64,000 nucleotides of DNA from Endozoicomonas montiporae CL-33 (GTDB lineage: Bacteria > Pseudomonadota > Gammaproteobacteria > Pseudomonadales > Endozoicomonadaceae). The position numbers were made by a program, and so were the translations under genes. Shown here in pieces: positions 18,811-27,853 of this stretch; the stretch's first letter is position 1; each line of letters opens with the position of its first letter. The stretch covers positions 4,105,215-4,169,214 of the forward strand of contig NZ_CP013251.1 in assembly GCF_001583435.1 (NCBI RefSeq), read 5' to 3'. The notes under the pieces are model-generated. The model was given only the letters and a program-made list of their open reading frames with translations, searched no databases and was not told the origin of the DNA.

Positions 18811-18841
18811 TAGTTAATAAATAGTTAATAAATAGTTAAGG
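18811..18841. repeat. Three tandem 11-bp repeats upstream of ygeY
   Basis: TAGTTAATAAA is repeated at 18811, 18822 and, partly, 18833. The last unit runs into the ygeY ribosome binding site (AAGGA, 9 bases before ATG 18851). The AT-rich repeats could keep the translation-initiation region unstructured; slippage could vary the spacing. Confidence 0.6.
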
Positions 18842-18850
18842 AATAGAACA

Positions 18851-20074
18851 ATGACAACCGATCTGAAGCTCCCTTTTGCTGACATTCTGAAAAAAGCAGA
18901 AGAATACAAGCCGGACATGACCCGTTTCCTGCGCGATATGATCGCCATTCCCAGTGAATCCTGCGATGAAGAAAAAGTCGTTCTGCGCATCAAGGAAGAA
19001 ATGGAAAAGGTAGGTTTCGACAAAGTTGAAATCGACCCTCAGGGTAACGTTCTGGGTACCATTGGTCACGGTAAGCATGTGATTGCCATGGACGCGCATA
19101 TCGACACCGTGGGTGTGGGTAACATGGACAACTGGACCTTCGACCCATACAAAGGCTACGAAGACGAAGAAACCATTGGTGGCCGCGGTGCTTCTGACCA
19201 GGAAGGCGGCATGGCCTCCATGGTTTATGCAGGCAAGATCATCAAAGATCTGGGTCTGGAAGACGATTACACACTGGTCGTTACCGGTACTGTTCAGGAA
19301 GAAGACTGCGACGGTCTGTGCTGGCAGTACATTATTAACGAATCCGGCCTGAAGCCAGAGTTCGTCGTCAGCACCGAGCCAACAGACTGCAACATTTACC
19401 GTGGTCAGCGCGGTCGTATGGAAATCCGTGTCGAAGTCAGTGGCATCAGCTGCCACGGTTCTGCACCAGAGCGCGGTGACAATGCGATCTTCAAGATGGG
19501 CCCAATCCTGAATGAAATCAAAGAGCTCTCCTCCCGTCTGGGCGACGACGAGTTCCTGGGTAAAGGCACCCTGACCGTCTCCGAAATCTTCTACTCCTCT
19601 CCAAGCCGTTGCGCTGTTGCCGATGGTTGCGCTATCTCCATCGACCGTCGTCTGACCTGGGGCGAAACATGGGAAGGCGCTCTGGAAGAAATCCGTGCTC
19701 TGCCAGCGGTTAAGGAAGCCAAAGCAGAAGTCACCATGTACAACTATGACCGTCCATCCTATACCGGTCTGGTGTATGAAACCGAATGCTACTTCCCGGC
19801 CTGGCTGATAGATGAAGATCATCTGGTGACTAAAACGACAGAAGACTGCTACCAGCTGCTGTTTGATGAAAAGCCACTGGTAGACAAGTGGACTTTCTCC
19901 ACCAACGGCGTATCCATCATGGGACGTTATGGTATTCCGGTGATTGGCTTTGGTCCGGGTAAAGAACCTGAAGCTCATGCCCCTGATGAAAAGACCTGGA
20001 AAGACCATCTGGTCAAGTGTGCAGCCATGTACGCAGTGATTCCTGGCATGTACCTGCATAACCTCAAGAAGTAA
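18851..20074 (+). CDS. ygeY: M20-family peptidase/deacylase YgeY
   Basis: A 407-aa zinc metallohydrolase of the M20/ArgE/DapE group. The catalytic marks are [11 protein letters not shown] with His83 and Asp85, the tandem acidic pair EE at 150-151 ([10 protein letters not shown]), VVSTEPTD, the dimerisation-domain [15 protein letters not shown], and the C-terminal [13 protein letters not shown] metal ligand. YgeY of E. coli was long annotated as a hypothetical peptidase; in the purine-degradation cluster it is thought to hydrolyse an acyclic ureido/amide intermediate before the DpaL step. It is cytoplasmic with no signal peptide. RBS AAGGA precedes the ATG. A 306-bp gap with a hairpin and a MITE separates it from hyuA, so the operon may be partly uncoupled here. 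Confidence 0.9.
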   Translation: MTTDLKLPFADILKKAEEYKPDMTRFLRDMIAIPSESCDEEKVVLRIKEEMEKVGFDKVEIDPQGNVLGTIGHGKHVIAMDAHIDTVGVGNMDNWTFDPYKGYEDEETIGGRGASDQEGGMASMVYAGKIIKDLGLEDDYTLVVTGTVQEEDCDGLCWQYIINESGLKPEFVVSTEPTDCNIYRGQRGRMEIRVEVSGISCHGSAPERGDNAIFKMGPILNEIKELSSRLGDDEFLGKGTLTVSEIFYSSPSRCAVADGCAISIDRRLTWGETWEGALEEIRALPAVKEAKAEVTMYNYDRPSYTGLVYETECYFPAWLIDEDHLVTKTTEDCYQLLFDEKPLVDKWTFSTNGVSIMGRYGIPVIGFGPGKEPEAHAPDEKTWKDHLVKCAAMYAVIPGMYLHNLKK

Positions 20075-20126
20075 TACAAAAAACCGTCCGTTGCCCGCTT
20101 TCCTCCTGTCTCCATAAAAGCGGGCA

Positions 20127-20156
20127 GCAACCAGAACTCTGCGGAGTTCTGGTTGC
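20127..20156. terminator. Perfect 13-bp hairpin after ygeY
   Basis: GCAACCAGAACTC and GAGTTCTGGTTGC form a perfect 13-bp stem with a TGCG tetraloop, 52 bp after the ygeY stop. CTTACCCG follows rather than a T-run. It may attenuate transcription into hyuA or stabilise the ygeW-dpaL-ygeY message. Confidence 0.5.
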
Positions 20157-20175
20157 CTTACCCGTAGCCATCAGC

Positions 20176-20337
20176 AGGAGCCTGTCGGACTTAAGCGTCC
20201 GTAGCGAGGATTGCAAGAAATTGAGGATAAAAACTCATGATTTTGAGGCGAATAGTGAACTATTCAACGAAAAAGCAGGAGTTTTTAAACCAATTTATTG
20301 CAACCGCAGTAGGACAGTCTTAAGTCCGACAGACTCC
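20176..20337. repeat. MITE-like element, family B, copy 1
   Basis: A 162-bp element with inverted ends GGAGCCTGTCGGACTTAAG and CTTAAGTCCGACAGACTCC. The interior contains GAGGCGAATAGTGAACTATT, related to the AATAGCGAGCTATT core of the other families. It has inserted between ygeY and hyuA inside the catabolic operon. Another copy is at 40675-40838. Confidence 0.75.
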
Positions 20338-20380
20338 AGACCAGTGGCTACCGGTAAGGTAACCAGACAGGGTTAAGATC

Positions 20381-21826
20381 ATGTCCGTTCTTATAAAAAA
20401 CGCCACACTGGTTAATGCCGATGCCAGTGAACAGGCTGATGTACTCATCAACAACGGCATCATTGAACGGATTGCACCCGTTATCTCTTCTGCCGATGCA
20501 GAACAGTCAACGACCTCCCCTGTCGAAGTCATAGACGCCAGTGGTAAATACCTTATTCCCGGCGGTGTGGATGTTCATACGCATTTCAACATCGATGTAG
20601 GCATTGCCCAGAGCTGTGACGATTTCTACAGTGGCACCGTCTCTGCCGCCTGCGGGGGAACCACCACCATTATCGACCACATGGGTTTTGGCCCCAAGGG
20701 CTGCTCACTGCATCATCAACTCGAACGCTACCACGAATACGCCCGCGACACTGCCGTTATTGACTACAGCTTTCACGGTACCATCCAGCACATAGACGAC
20801 AGCATCCTGGATGAAATGGAATCCATGGTGTTCGATGAAGGTATATCCAGCTTTAAACTGTACTTGACGTATAACTACAAACTGGACGACACCGATGTAC
20901 TGGCTGCCCTGTCCCGGTTAAACCAGCTGAATGCGCTCACCTGTGTACACCCTGAAAATGACGGAGCCATTCGTTTCCTGAAAAACCGCATGCTGTCACA
21001 GGGGCTGAAAGATCCTATCTATCATGCACTCAGCCGCCCTCCCGAATGCGAAGCCGAAGCCGTTGGTCGTATGATCAACCTTGCGGTTCTGGCGGGCGAT
21101 GCACCCATTTATATTGTTCACCTGTCCAACGGTATCGGGCTTGAGTACATTCGTCAGGCACACCAGCGCGGACAGTCTGTTTTTGCCGAAACCTGCCCTC
21201 AATACCTGCAACTGGATATCAACCGTTACAACGAAACCTGTGCAGGCGATTACCCCACAGACCAGGGCCTGAAGTACATCATGAGCCCGCCTCTGCGCGA
21301 CAGCGACCATCTCGAACAGCTATGGGATGGATTACAGGATGGCACTATCAGTACCGTTGCCACCGACCACTGCGCTTTCACCATGGAGCAGAAGCGGGCA
21401 GGCCGCGATGGCTTTCAGTATTGCCCCAACGGTATTCCCGGTGTTGAAAACCGCGTACCACTGATGTTTTCGGAAGGGGTAATGAAGGGTCGTCTGTCCA
21501 TTAATGATTTCGTTAATCTTGTCAGCACCAAACCGGCCCAGCTGTTTGGCCTTTACCCCCGTAAGGGTGTTATTGCCGAAGGTTCCGACGCAGACCTGGT
21601 GATTATTGATCCGGACTGTGAAGTCACTTTAAGCCAGAGCCAGATGCACAGCCGCTCCGATTATTGTCCTTACGAAGGCATGACCCTGCAAGGTTATCCG
21701 GTGATGACAATGTCCCGGGGCAAGATCATTGTTCGCAATGGTGTATTCAAAGGGCTGGCGGGTGATGGCGAATTTGTCCCGAGAGAAACTCTGAATCGTT
21801 GTTTTCGCTATTGGACCAGGAGCTAA
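20381..21826 (+). CDS. hyuA: D-phenylhydantoinase / dihydropyrimidinase-like hydrolase HyuA
   Basis: A 481-aa cyclic amidohydrolase of the dihydropyrimidinase group. The binuclear metal site is visible: GGVDVHTHF (His66, His68), the carbamylated lysine in SSFKLYLTYN (Lys159), HPEND, IVHLSNG and ATDHCAFT. E. coli HyuA (YgeZ) has D-stereospecific phenylhydantoinase activity; in purine catabolism it is proposed to open a hydantoin-like or dihydropyrimidine-like ring produced from the purine. The length matches the 461-485 aa family norm. Its stop codon is one base before the xdhA ATG, so the two are translationally coupled, which differs from E. coli where xdhABC is elsewhere in the cluster. Confidence 0.92.
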   Translation: MSVLIKNATLVNADASEQADVLINNGIIERIAPVISSADAEQSTTSPVEVIDASGKYLIPGGVDVHTHFNIDVGIAQSCDDFYSGTVSAACGGTTTIIDHMGFGPKGCSLHHQLERYHEYARDTAVIDYSFHGTIQHIDDSILDEMESMVFDEGISSFKLYLTYNYKLDDTDVLAALSRLNQLNALTCVHPENDGAIRFLKNRMLSQGLKDPIYHALSRPPECEAEAVGRMINLAVLAGDAPIYIVHLSNGIGLEYIRQAHQRGQSVFAETCPQYLQLDINRYNETCAGDYPTDQGLKYIMSPPLRDSDHLEQLWDGLQDGTISTVATDHCAFTMEQKRAGRDGFQYCPNGIPGVENRVPLMFSEGVMKGRLSINDFVNLVSTKPAQLFGLYPRKGVIAEGSDADLVIIDPDCEVTLSQSQMHSRSDYCPYEGMTLQGYPVMTMSRGKIIVRNGVFKGLAGDGEFVPRETLNRCFRYWTRS

Positions 21827-21827
21827 C

Positions 21828-24131
21828 ATGAGCATTGGCGACTCTGAACAACGGCTTGATGCTACCGCCAAGGTAACAGGCAGAAGCCGTTTTACCAGCG
21901 ACCTGATGATGCCGGGCACGCGCGTTGCAAAATACCTGCGCAGTAAAATTGCCCACGGCAGAGTCACCAGCATTGATACCAGCGAGGCCAGGGCACTGGC
22001 TGGTGTCGATGCAGTGTTTACTTTTGCAGATATTCCCAAAATACCTTTTGCGACAGCCGGTCATGCCTATTCCCTTGATCCCAAGACAAGGGATGTTGAA
22101 GACCGACTGCTGCTGACTGATTACGTACGCTACCACGGCGATGAAATTGCCATTGTCGTCGCTACGGATCAGCTGATTGCAGAGAAAGCCCTGCAACTGA
22201 TTCGGGTCAGTTACGATGAATACCCGCCGCTACTGAACCATCAGCAGGCTATGGATGATCAGGCACCGGTGCTTCATAACAAAGCTTTCAATAAAGTCGG
22301 AGAGCATGAGTACGAGCTTGGCAACCCGTCTGAAATGTTGAAAAGCGCAGACCTGCAACTGGCAGGTTCTTTCCAGACCCAGATGGTTCAGCATTGTCAT
22401 CTGGAAAATCAGATCGCAATGGCTTATATGGACGACACAGACCATATTGTTATTGTCTCCTCCACCCAGATTCCTCATATCTGTCGCAGAATTGTCGCTC
22501 AGGCGCTGTCATGGGACATGAGCCGTATACGGGTCGTTAAACCCACAGTAGGCGGAGGTTTTGGCAATAAGCAGGATGTCGTTCTTGAACCCATGGCGGC
22601 TTTCCTGACCCTGAAGCTGGGGGGCATCCCGGTACAGATAGATCTGGATCGGGAAGAAACCATGCTCAGTACCCGGGTTCGCCACCCGATCAGTGTCGAT
22701 ATAGAGTGCGGTGTCAACAAGGATGGAACCCTGAAGGCACTTTCTCTGGATGTTATTTCCAATACCGGTGCCTATGCTTCCCACGGCCATTCCATTGCCA
22801 AATCGGCCGGTGCAAAGCTGCCGCCACTGTACCCGAAAGCGTCACTGCGTTATCACGCCATGACCCACTATTCGACACTGCCCGCAGCAGGTGCCATGCG
22901 AGGATACGGCTCACCACAGATTGTTTTTGCCGTTGAGTCAATGGTTGAGGAAGCCGCCCGAAAAATAGGCATGGACAGTGTCGAGTTCCGTTTGCGTAAT
23001 GCGGCGCAAAAAGGCGATATGAACCCACTCACTGATAAACACATTACCAGTTGTGCGGTCAGAGAATGCCTGAGAAAAGGCAAAGAACACATTCAGTGGG
23101 ATCTGAAGAAAAACGAATACCGTCGCAGTAATGAAAGTTCTGAAAACAGAAACATACGACATGGACTGGGTGTTGCCTGCTTCTCCTATGGCAACGGCAC
23201 TTATCCTGCCGGTGTGGAAATTGCCGGTGCCCGGATGATATTAAATCAGGATGGCCGGATAACCGTGCAGGTGGGCGCGACGGAAATCGGACAGGGGTCT
23301 GATACAGCCGTTGCCCAGATGACCGCTGAATATCTGAACGTACCGGTTTCATCGGTGCATGTTGTGTCCTCTCAGGATACCGATGTATCGCCGTTCGATC
23401 CCGGCTCGTTTGCGTCACGGCAAACCTATGTGGTGTCCAAACCTGTGTCAGAAGCGGCCAGAGAACTGCGACAGAAAATTCTTGATTACGCCGCTGAAAT
23501 GCTCGACTGCCCGGCATCCGGTCTTGAACTCAACAATGGAAGGGTGACAGGTAACACCGGGGAAAAAACACTGACTCTGAAAGAGCTGGCTCTGGACGCC
23601 TATTACCACAAACAGCGCGGGCACCAGCTAACAGCGGATGTCTCACGTAAGACAACCAGCAATGCCAGCTCTTACGGATGCACCTTTGCCGAGATAGAAG
23701 TTGATATTGAACTGTGCCAGGTCAAAGTACTGAACATTCTGAATGTTCACGACGCCGGTAAAATCATTAACCCGGTATTAGCGGCAGGTCAGGTACACGG
23801 TGGTATCGGCATGGGTTTGTCAGGTGCCATGAGTGAAGAACTGATGGTCAACCCGAAAACCGGCACCATTTATAACGGCAACCTGCTGGATTACAAGATC
23901 GCGACCATGCCCGATATGCCGGATATAGGCAGTGACTTTGTTGAAACCAACGAAACCACCAACGCTTATGGCTCCAAGTCCGTCGGCGAGCCTCCCCTGC
24001 TCTCGGTGGCTCCGGCTATTCGTAACGCCATTCTTGATGCCACCGGTGTGGCAATGAATAAACTGCCAATGTCACCTAAAGCTTTGTTTAACGCCTTCCG
24101 TGAAGCACAACTGATTCAGGAGGCCAACTAG
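21828..24131 (+). CDS. xdhA: Xanthine dehydrogenase-type molybdenum-binding subunit XdhA
   Basis: The 767-aa large subunit of a three-subunit molybdenum hydroxylase (E. coli XdhA is 752 aa). Molybdopterin-binding and active-site marks are GGGFGNKQD near residue 242, GAMRGYGSPQ, EIGQGSDTAVAQMTAEYL and the catalytic glutamate Glu721 in SKSVGEPPLL. The complex would hydroxylate a purine ring and pass electrons through the 2Fe-2S clusters of XdhC to FAD in XdhB. The ATG is one base after the hyuA stop, with AGGAG in the overlap. The yqeB/yqeC/mocA/ygfK genes at the right edge suggest that this is a selenium-dependent hydroxylase, but no selenium site can be seen from sequence, since labile selenium is added post-translationally. 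Confidence 0.9.
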   Translation: MSIGDSEQRLDATAKVTGRSRFTSDLMMPGTRVAKYLRSKIAHGRVTSIDTSEARALAGVDAVFTFADIPKIPFATAGHAYSLDPKTRDVEDRLLLTDYVRYHGDEIAIVVATDQLIAEKALQLIRVSYDEYPPLLNHQQAMDDQAPVLHNKAFNKVGEHEYELGNPSEMLKSADLQLAGSFQTQMVQHCHLENQIAMAYMDDTDHIVIVSSTQIPHICRRIVAQALSWDMSRIRVVKPTVGGGFGNKQDVVLEPMAAFLTLKLGGIPVQIDLDREETMLSTRVRHPISVDIECGVNKDGTLKALSLDVISNTGAYASHGHSIAKSAGAKLPPLYPKASLRYHAMTHYSTLPAAGAMRGYGSPQIVFAVESMVEEAARKIGMDSVEFRLRNAAQKGDMNPLTDKHITSCAVRECLRKGKEHIQWDLKKNEYRRSNESSENRNIRHGLGVACFSYGNGTYPAGVEIAGARMILNQDGRITVQVGATEIGQGSDTAVAQMTAEYLNVPVSSVHVVSSQDTDVSPFDPGSFASRQTYVVSKPVSEAARELRQKILDYAAEMLDCPASGLELNNGRVTGNTGEKTLTLKELALDAYYHKQRGHQLTADVSRKTTSNASSYGCTFAEIEVDIELCQVKVLNILNVHDAGKIINPVLAAGQVHGGIGMGLSGAMSEELMVNPKTGTIYNGNLLDYKIATMPDMPDIGSDFVETNETTNAYGSKSVGEPPLLSVAPAIRNAILDATGVAMNKLPMSPKALFNAFREAQLIQEAN

Positions 24132-25025
24132 ATGTTTTCCGTCGAACAGTATTTTAAAGCCGACAGTATCGACTCAGCCTGCGCCTATCTTGCCGAGCAT
24201 TCTGATGCACGGCTGATTGCCGGAGGCACTGATGTATTAATCCGGCTCAGGGAGGGTAAGCCGGAATTCCGTCACCTTGTGGATATTCAGTCTATCGACG
24301 CGCTGCAGCAATTAACTGTAGACAGTGAAGGACGAATAACCATCGGTGCCAGTGTGACTATTTCTCGTCTGATTCAGTTTCTTAAACAACAGAAGTTGTG
24401 TAAGTCACTCATCGAAGGGGCTTCTTCTCTTGGAGGGCCACAGGTTCGGAACATGGCAACCGTTGGCGGCAATATCTGCAACGGCGCCCCCAGTGCCGAC
24501 ACTGCCGCACCTTTGCTGACCTACAACGCTGAACTGACAATACAGAGCCAGCAAGGGGCAAGAGTTGTCCCCATGGAGTCCTTTTATCAAGGACCCGGTA
24601 AAGTCGATCTCAAACCCGGTGAACTGGTGACGGCGATTACCATCAATCCAGAGCAATACCAAAATACCGGCAGTCACTTCTATAAATACGCCATGCGTAA
24701 AGCCATGGATATCGCCACCATTGGCTGTGCAGCCAGCTGTGAGCTGGAAAGCAGCTCAACACCGGGCAAGCAACGAGTTAAAGAGCTGAGAATTGCTTAC
24801 ACCGTAGCGGCTCCGGTACCCAAACGTTGTCGTACCGCTGAAGGGCTGGCAAAGCACCGTACTGTTGACGCATCACTGATTGATGAACTAGCCGCTGTTG
24901 TTCTGGAGGATCTGAGCCCCAGAAACTCCTGGCGAGCTGCCAAGGATTTTCGTGAACATATTATCAGGACTCTGGCAAGAAGGGTTGTGACTGAAGCCAT
25001 CACCAGAGCCGGGGGAGAATTATGA
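24132..25025 (+). CDS. xdhB: Xanthine dehydrogenase-type FAD-binding subunit XdhB
   Basis: A 297-aa FAD subunit of the molybdenum hydroxylase. FAD/pyrophosphate-binding motifs are ARLIAGGTDVLIRLREGKP (residues 27-45) and SLGGPQVRNMATVGGNICNG (about 98-117), followed by APSADTAAPLL. It passes electrons from XdhC to NAD+ or another acceptor. The ATG abuts the xdhA stop codon, and its own stop overlaps xdhC by four bases, so the three subunits are tightly coupled in the order A-B-C. The length matches E. coli XdhB (292 aa). Confidence 0.92.
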   Translation: MFSVEQYFKADSIDSACAYLAEHSDARLIAGGTDVLIRLREGKPEFRHLVDIQSIDALQQLTVDSEGRITIGASVTISRLIQFLKQQKLCKSLIEGASSLGGPQVRNMATVGGNICNGAPSADTAAPLLTYNAELTIQSQQGARVVPMESFYQGPGKVDLKPGELVTAITINPEQYQNTGSHFYKYAMRKAMDIATIGCAASCELESSSTPGKQRVKELRIAYTVAAPVPKRCRTAEGLAKHRTVDASLIDELAAVVLEDLSPRNSWRAAKDFREHIIRTLARRVVTEAITRAGGEL

Positions 25026-25513
25026 AGCAGGTCATAAGCTGTCAGCTCAATGGTAAAGCCACCGAGCTGCTGGTTGATACACGACAGTCATTACTTGAAG
25101 CGCTGAGAGGACATGGCCTGACGGGTACAAAAGAAGGCTGCTGTGTCGGCGAATGCGGTGCCTGCACGGTACTGATTGACGATGTACCCATTAACGCCTG
25201 CATTGCACTGGCTGTTCGGGCAGAAGGTACATCAATACGAACCATTGAAGGGGAAGCCGTGAATGGCCAACTGTCTGCGGTTCAGGAAGCGTATGTGGAT
25301 GCTGGCGCTGTGCAGTGTGGCTTCTGCACGCCGGGTCTGGTGATGAAGACCACCGCTTTTGTCGAAGACCTTAACCGGGATGATTCCATCGACAGGGACA
25401 GCCTGACCCGTGAGGATATCCGTCGTGAACATGCCGGAAATCTGTGTCGGTGTACAGGTTATCAAACCATTGTTGATGCTGCGGTTAATGCTGTGAATGC
25501 CGTTAAAAGCTAA
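25022..25513 (+). CDS. xdhC: Xanthine dehydrogenase-type 2Fe-2S subunit XdhC
   Basis: A 163-aa electron-transfer subunit with two 2Fe-2S clusters. The plant-ferredoxin-type cluster uses Cys40, Cys45, Cys48 and Cys60 (GCCVGECGACTV...INAC). The helical-bundle cluster uses Cys99, Cys102, Cys142 and Cys144 (QCGFCTPG, CRCTG). All eight ligands are present. This is the iron-sulfur subunit (E. coli XdhC naming), not the XdhC/CoxI maturation protein. It is the last gene of the operon, followed by a terminator-like hairpin. The ATGA overlap with xdhB indicates translational coupling. Confidence 0.93.
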   Translation: MKQVISCQLNGKATELLVDTRQSLLEALRGHGLTGTKEGCCVGECGACTVLIDDVPINACIALAVRAEGTSIRTIEGEAVNGQLSAVQEAYVDAGAVQCGFCTPGLVMKTTAFVEDLNRDDSIDRDSLTREDIRREHAGNLCRCTGYQTIVDAAVNAVNAVKS

Positions 25514-25550
25514 TCATTTTAATTAACCGGAGTATTTGAACCAATTAAAA

Positions 25551-25605
25551 GAACGAGCATTCAAATTATTTGATTTAAAAATAAGACGAATGCTCTTCTT
25601 TATTT
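25551..25605 (+). terminator. Terminator-like hairpin after xdhC
   Basis: GAACGAGCATTC (25551-25562) pairs with GAATGCTCTTC (25588-25598) across an AT-rich loop, followed by TTTATTTTC. It lies ~40 bp after xdhC and probably ends the ygeW-xdhC operon. The remaining ~200 bp before ygeV are AT-rich and presumably hold the ygeV promoter. Confidence 0.6.
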
Positions 25606-25808
25606 TCAATAGTTCTACGGCTTATTAATTTTACAACTCGTTTGTACAAAAATTGATACACGCTACCATTCAATTGCTTCAGCTCAATACAAACCACCCG
25701 CCTGATATGAGAAAACTATAAGATACTTAAAGAAAAGCTCTTTTATTTTAAAAGGCAGTAGCAGTGCCTTTTTAGTGAAGCTTATTAATAAGACATTGGA
25801 AGGAAAAT

Positions 25809-27656
25809 GTGTTGAAGACGCCCTCTAAATTAATGTCTATCCAGTCAACCATATCAAGGTTTGTTCAGGTCTTATCCCGCATGATAAACCTTGATGTTGA
25901 AGTCATTGATAATGAGTTAGTGCGAATAGCAGGTACCGGCCCCTATGCAAACGATCTTGGTCGTCAATTAACCACCGGAACCAACGCCTTTCGGTGGATT
26001 ATCAGCAATCGTAAAGAAAAGATAATAAAGAACTCGGGAAAAGACACCGAGTGTTTATCCTGTACGCGCCGTGTCAGTTGTCAGGAAAAAGCCTTTCTCG
26101 GCATTCCGGTTCTGTTTAAAAATGAATGCCTGGGTGTCATCAGTCTGGTCTGTTTCAATGAAGAACAACGTGAACAGTTACTGGCTAATATTCCGCTTTA
26201 TATGGGCTACATTGAAGATATCTCCAAAGTATTTATTGCGACCAAACTGGAGGATATGTACTACAACAGCCTCAAGAACACTGAAAACGTCATTCGTCTG
26301 TTATCCAGCAAGATTACCGAGGGCGTTCTTGAGGTAGACGACAAAGGATGCTGTACCCACATCAACGAAGCCGCACGAAAACAACTGAAACTGAACAGTA
26401 ATGACAAATTAAGCCTGATCAGTGTTCGTCCGTTTGGCAAGCGTCGCACCGCTAACCGTGAGTCTGAAGAATTCATTATCAAAAATGGCTCTCAGGAAAT
26501 CATTTCTCCCGGAGTTCTTATACAGAATGGCCACGGCAAGCTGTTGGTACTCACTCACAACAAAACAGATACCTCCGGAAGGCGTTCCGCAAACGGCAAC
26601 CATAATCGTATGGTGGGAGACTCCCGGCCTATGCAGAGACTTCACGAGAAAGTCAGGAAAATTGCCAGCAGCCCTTCCAGCGTCCTGATCAATGGTGAAA
26701 GCGGATCCGGTAAAGAAGTCGTTGCCCGTTTGATTCATGAATCCGGAGCGCGCCGAAAAAAGCCATTTATTGCCATTAACTGTGCCGCCATTCCCGAACA
26801 CCTGCTGGAGAGCGAACTGTTCGGTTATGCCCGCGGTGCTTTTACTGGCGCTGCGACCCAGGGCAAAGAAGGCCTGATCAAAAGTGCAGACGGCGGCACC
26901 CTGTTTCTCGACGAAATTGGCGATATGCCACTGAACCTTCAGGCTAAACTGCTCCGGGTTCTTGATCGCCGGGAAATATCACCGGTAGGTTCTTCTACCG
27001 TCAGTACCGTTAACATCCGGGTCATCTCTGCCACCCACCAGAACCTGCAAACCCTGACAGAAAAAAAGCTGTTCAGGGAAGATTTATATTATCGTCTTAA
27101 CGTTATTCCGCTGATTGTTCCTTCCCTTCGGGAACGGAAAAGCGACATCCCTCTGTTAGCCAGTTTCTTCCTGAAAAAGCAGGCAAAAGAAATGGGTCTG
27201 CCAGTACCGGTGATCAATGACAGCACCATGGCTTATCTGAACCGCTGGAACTGGCCGGGCAATGTCAGGGAGCTGGCCAATACAATGGAATATCTGATTA
27301 ATATGGTCGAGCACGGTGGCGTTATTCTGCCAGAACTTCTGCCAGAGCACTTTCACTTGGTAAAGAGTCACCAGTCAGATAGTCATCGGGGAGAGAGCCA
27401 CCCATTAGAAGGCCATCAAGTAGAGAACCCTACAGCGGAAAATCATTCAGCAGCCGTCAGGCCTGTATCCACCTTTTCTGTCGAGAAGAGTCCGGCATCC
27501 ATGAGTCTGGAAGAAATGGAAAAACAGCGCATTCAGGCTGCCCTGAAAAAATTCGATGCAAAAAAAGGTAAACAACAGGTGGCCGATGAACTGGGCATCG
27601 GCATTGCCACGCTGTATCGGAAAATCAAGAAGTATCATCTGGAAGACGACGCTTAA
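25809..27656 (+). CDS. ygeV: Sigma-54-dependent transcriptional activator YgeV
   Basis: A 615-aa bacterial enhancer-binding protein. The N-terminal sensor region (1-~150) contains CLSCTRRVSC (Cys82, Cys85, Cys91), a possible metal or redox site. A PAS-like segment follows (~170-240). The AAA+ domain (~270-500) has Walker A GESGSGKE, the sigma-54 loop GAFTGA, Walker B GGTLFLDEIGDMP and the arginine-finger region. A His/Ser/Glu-rich linker (SHQSDSHRGESHPLEGH) leads to a Fis-type helix-turn-helix (KQQVADELGIGIATLYRKIK). The start is GTG 25809 behind GGAAGGAAAAT. It is codirectional and downstream of xdhC. It very likely activates the sigma-54 promoter at 15995. Confidence 0.9.
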   Translation: MLKTPSKLMSIQSTISRFVQVLSRMINLDVEVIDNELVRIAGTGPYANDLGRQLTTGTNAFRWIISNRKEKIIKNSGKDTECLSCTRRVSCQEKAFLGIPVLFKNECLGVISLVCFNEEQREQLLANIPLYMGYIEDISKVFIATKLEDMYYNSLKNTENVIRLLSSKITEGVLEVDDKGCCTHINEAARKQLKLNSNDKLSLISVRPFGKRRTANRESEEFIIKNGSQEIISPGVLIQNGHGKLLVLTHNKTDTSGRRSANGNHNRMVGDSRPMQRLHEKVRKIASSPSSVLINGESGSGKEVVARLIHESGARRKKPFIAINCAAIPEHLLESELFGYARGAFTGAATQGKEGLIKSADGGTLFLDEIGDMPLNLQAKLLRVLDRREISPVGSSTVSTVNIRVISATHQNLQTLTEKKLFREDLYYRLNVIPLIVPSLRERKSDIPLLASFFLKKQAKEMGLPVPVINDSTMAYLNRWNWPGNVRELANTMEYLINMVEHGGVILPELLPEHFHLVKSHQSDSHRGESHPLEGHQVENPTAENHSAAVRPVSTFSVEKSPASMSLEEMEKQRIQAALKKFDAKKGKQQVADELGIGIATLYRKIKKYHLEDDA

Positions 27657-27853
27657 CGTTATTTTCCCTCCCCCCGGTTGTGAGTGCAGGACGCTTCCTG
27701 CATTCAGCCCTCAGCTGTTTACCCATTTTATCAAGTAACCGTTTGGCCTCTTTCGGTGCCATTGCTTCGTAGAACGGCAGGCGATGTTTGTATTTCCTGA
27801 TCAGATGGTCTTTTTGCCCCTCGCAGGATGTTCCCGCCACCGCCATTGCTAAT
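27625..27853 (-). pseudogene. Displaced C-terminal end of the SET-domain gene
   Basis: This is the 3' part of the gene at 29474-31519, cut off by the IS at 27854-29501. Removing the IS and one copy of the 3-bp duplication (AAT on the plus strand) joins ...SVESLL to AMAVAGTSCEGQKDHLIRKY without a frame change. About 74 residues follow, ending VKRRLPDDTS. The segment is basic and contains EAMAPKEAKRLLDKMGKQLR. Its end overlaps the ygeV 3' end by 32 bases on the opposite strand. The restored SET protein would be about 747 aa. Confidence 0.7.

Noticed and set aside
18836..20059. A 407-codon open frame on the minus strand opposite ygeY
   Set aside because: It mirrors ygeY codon for codon. The product is His/Phe/Val-rich with no family, while the plus strand is a clear M20 enzyme.
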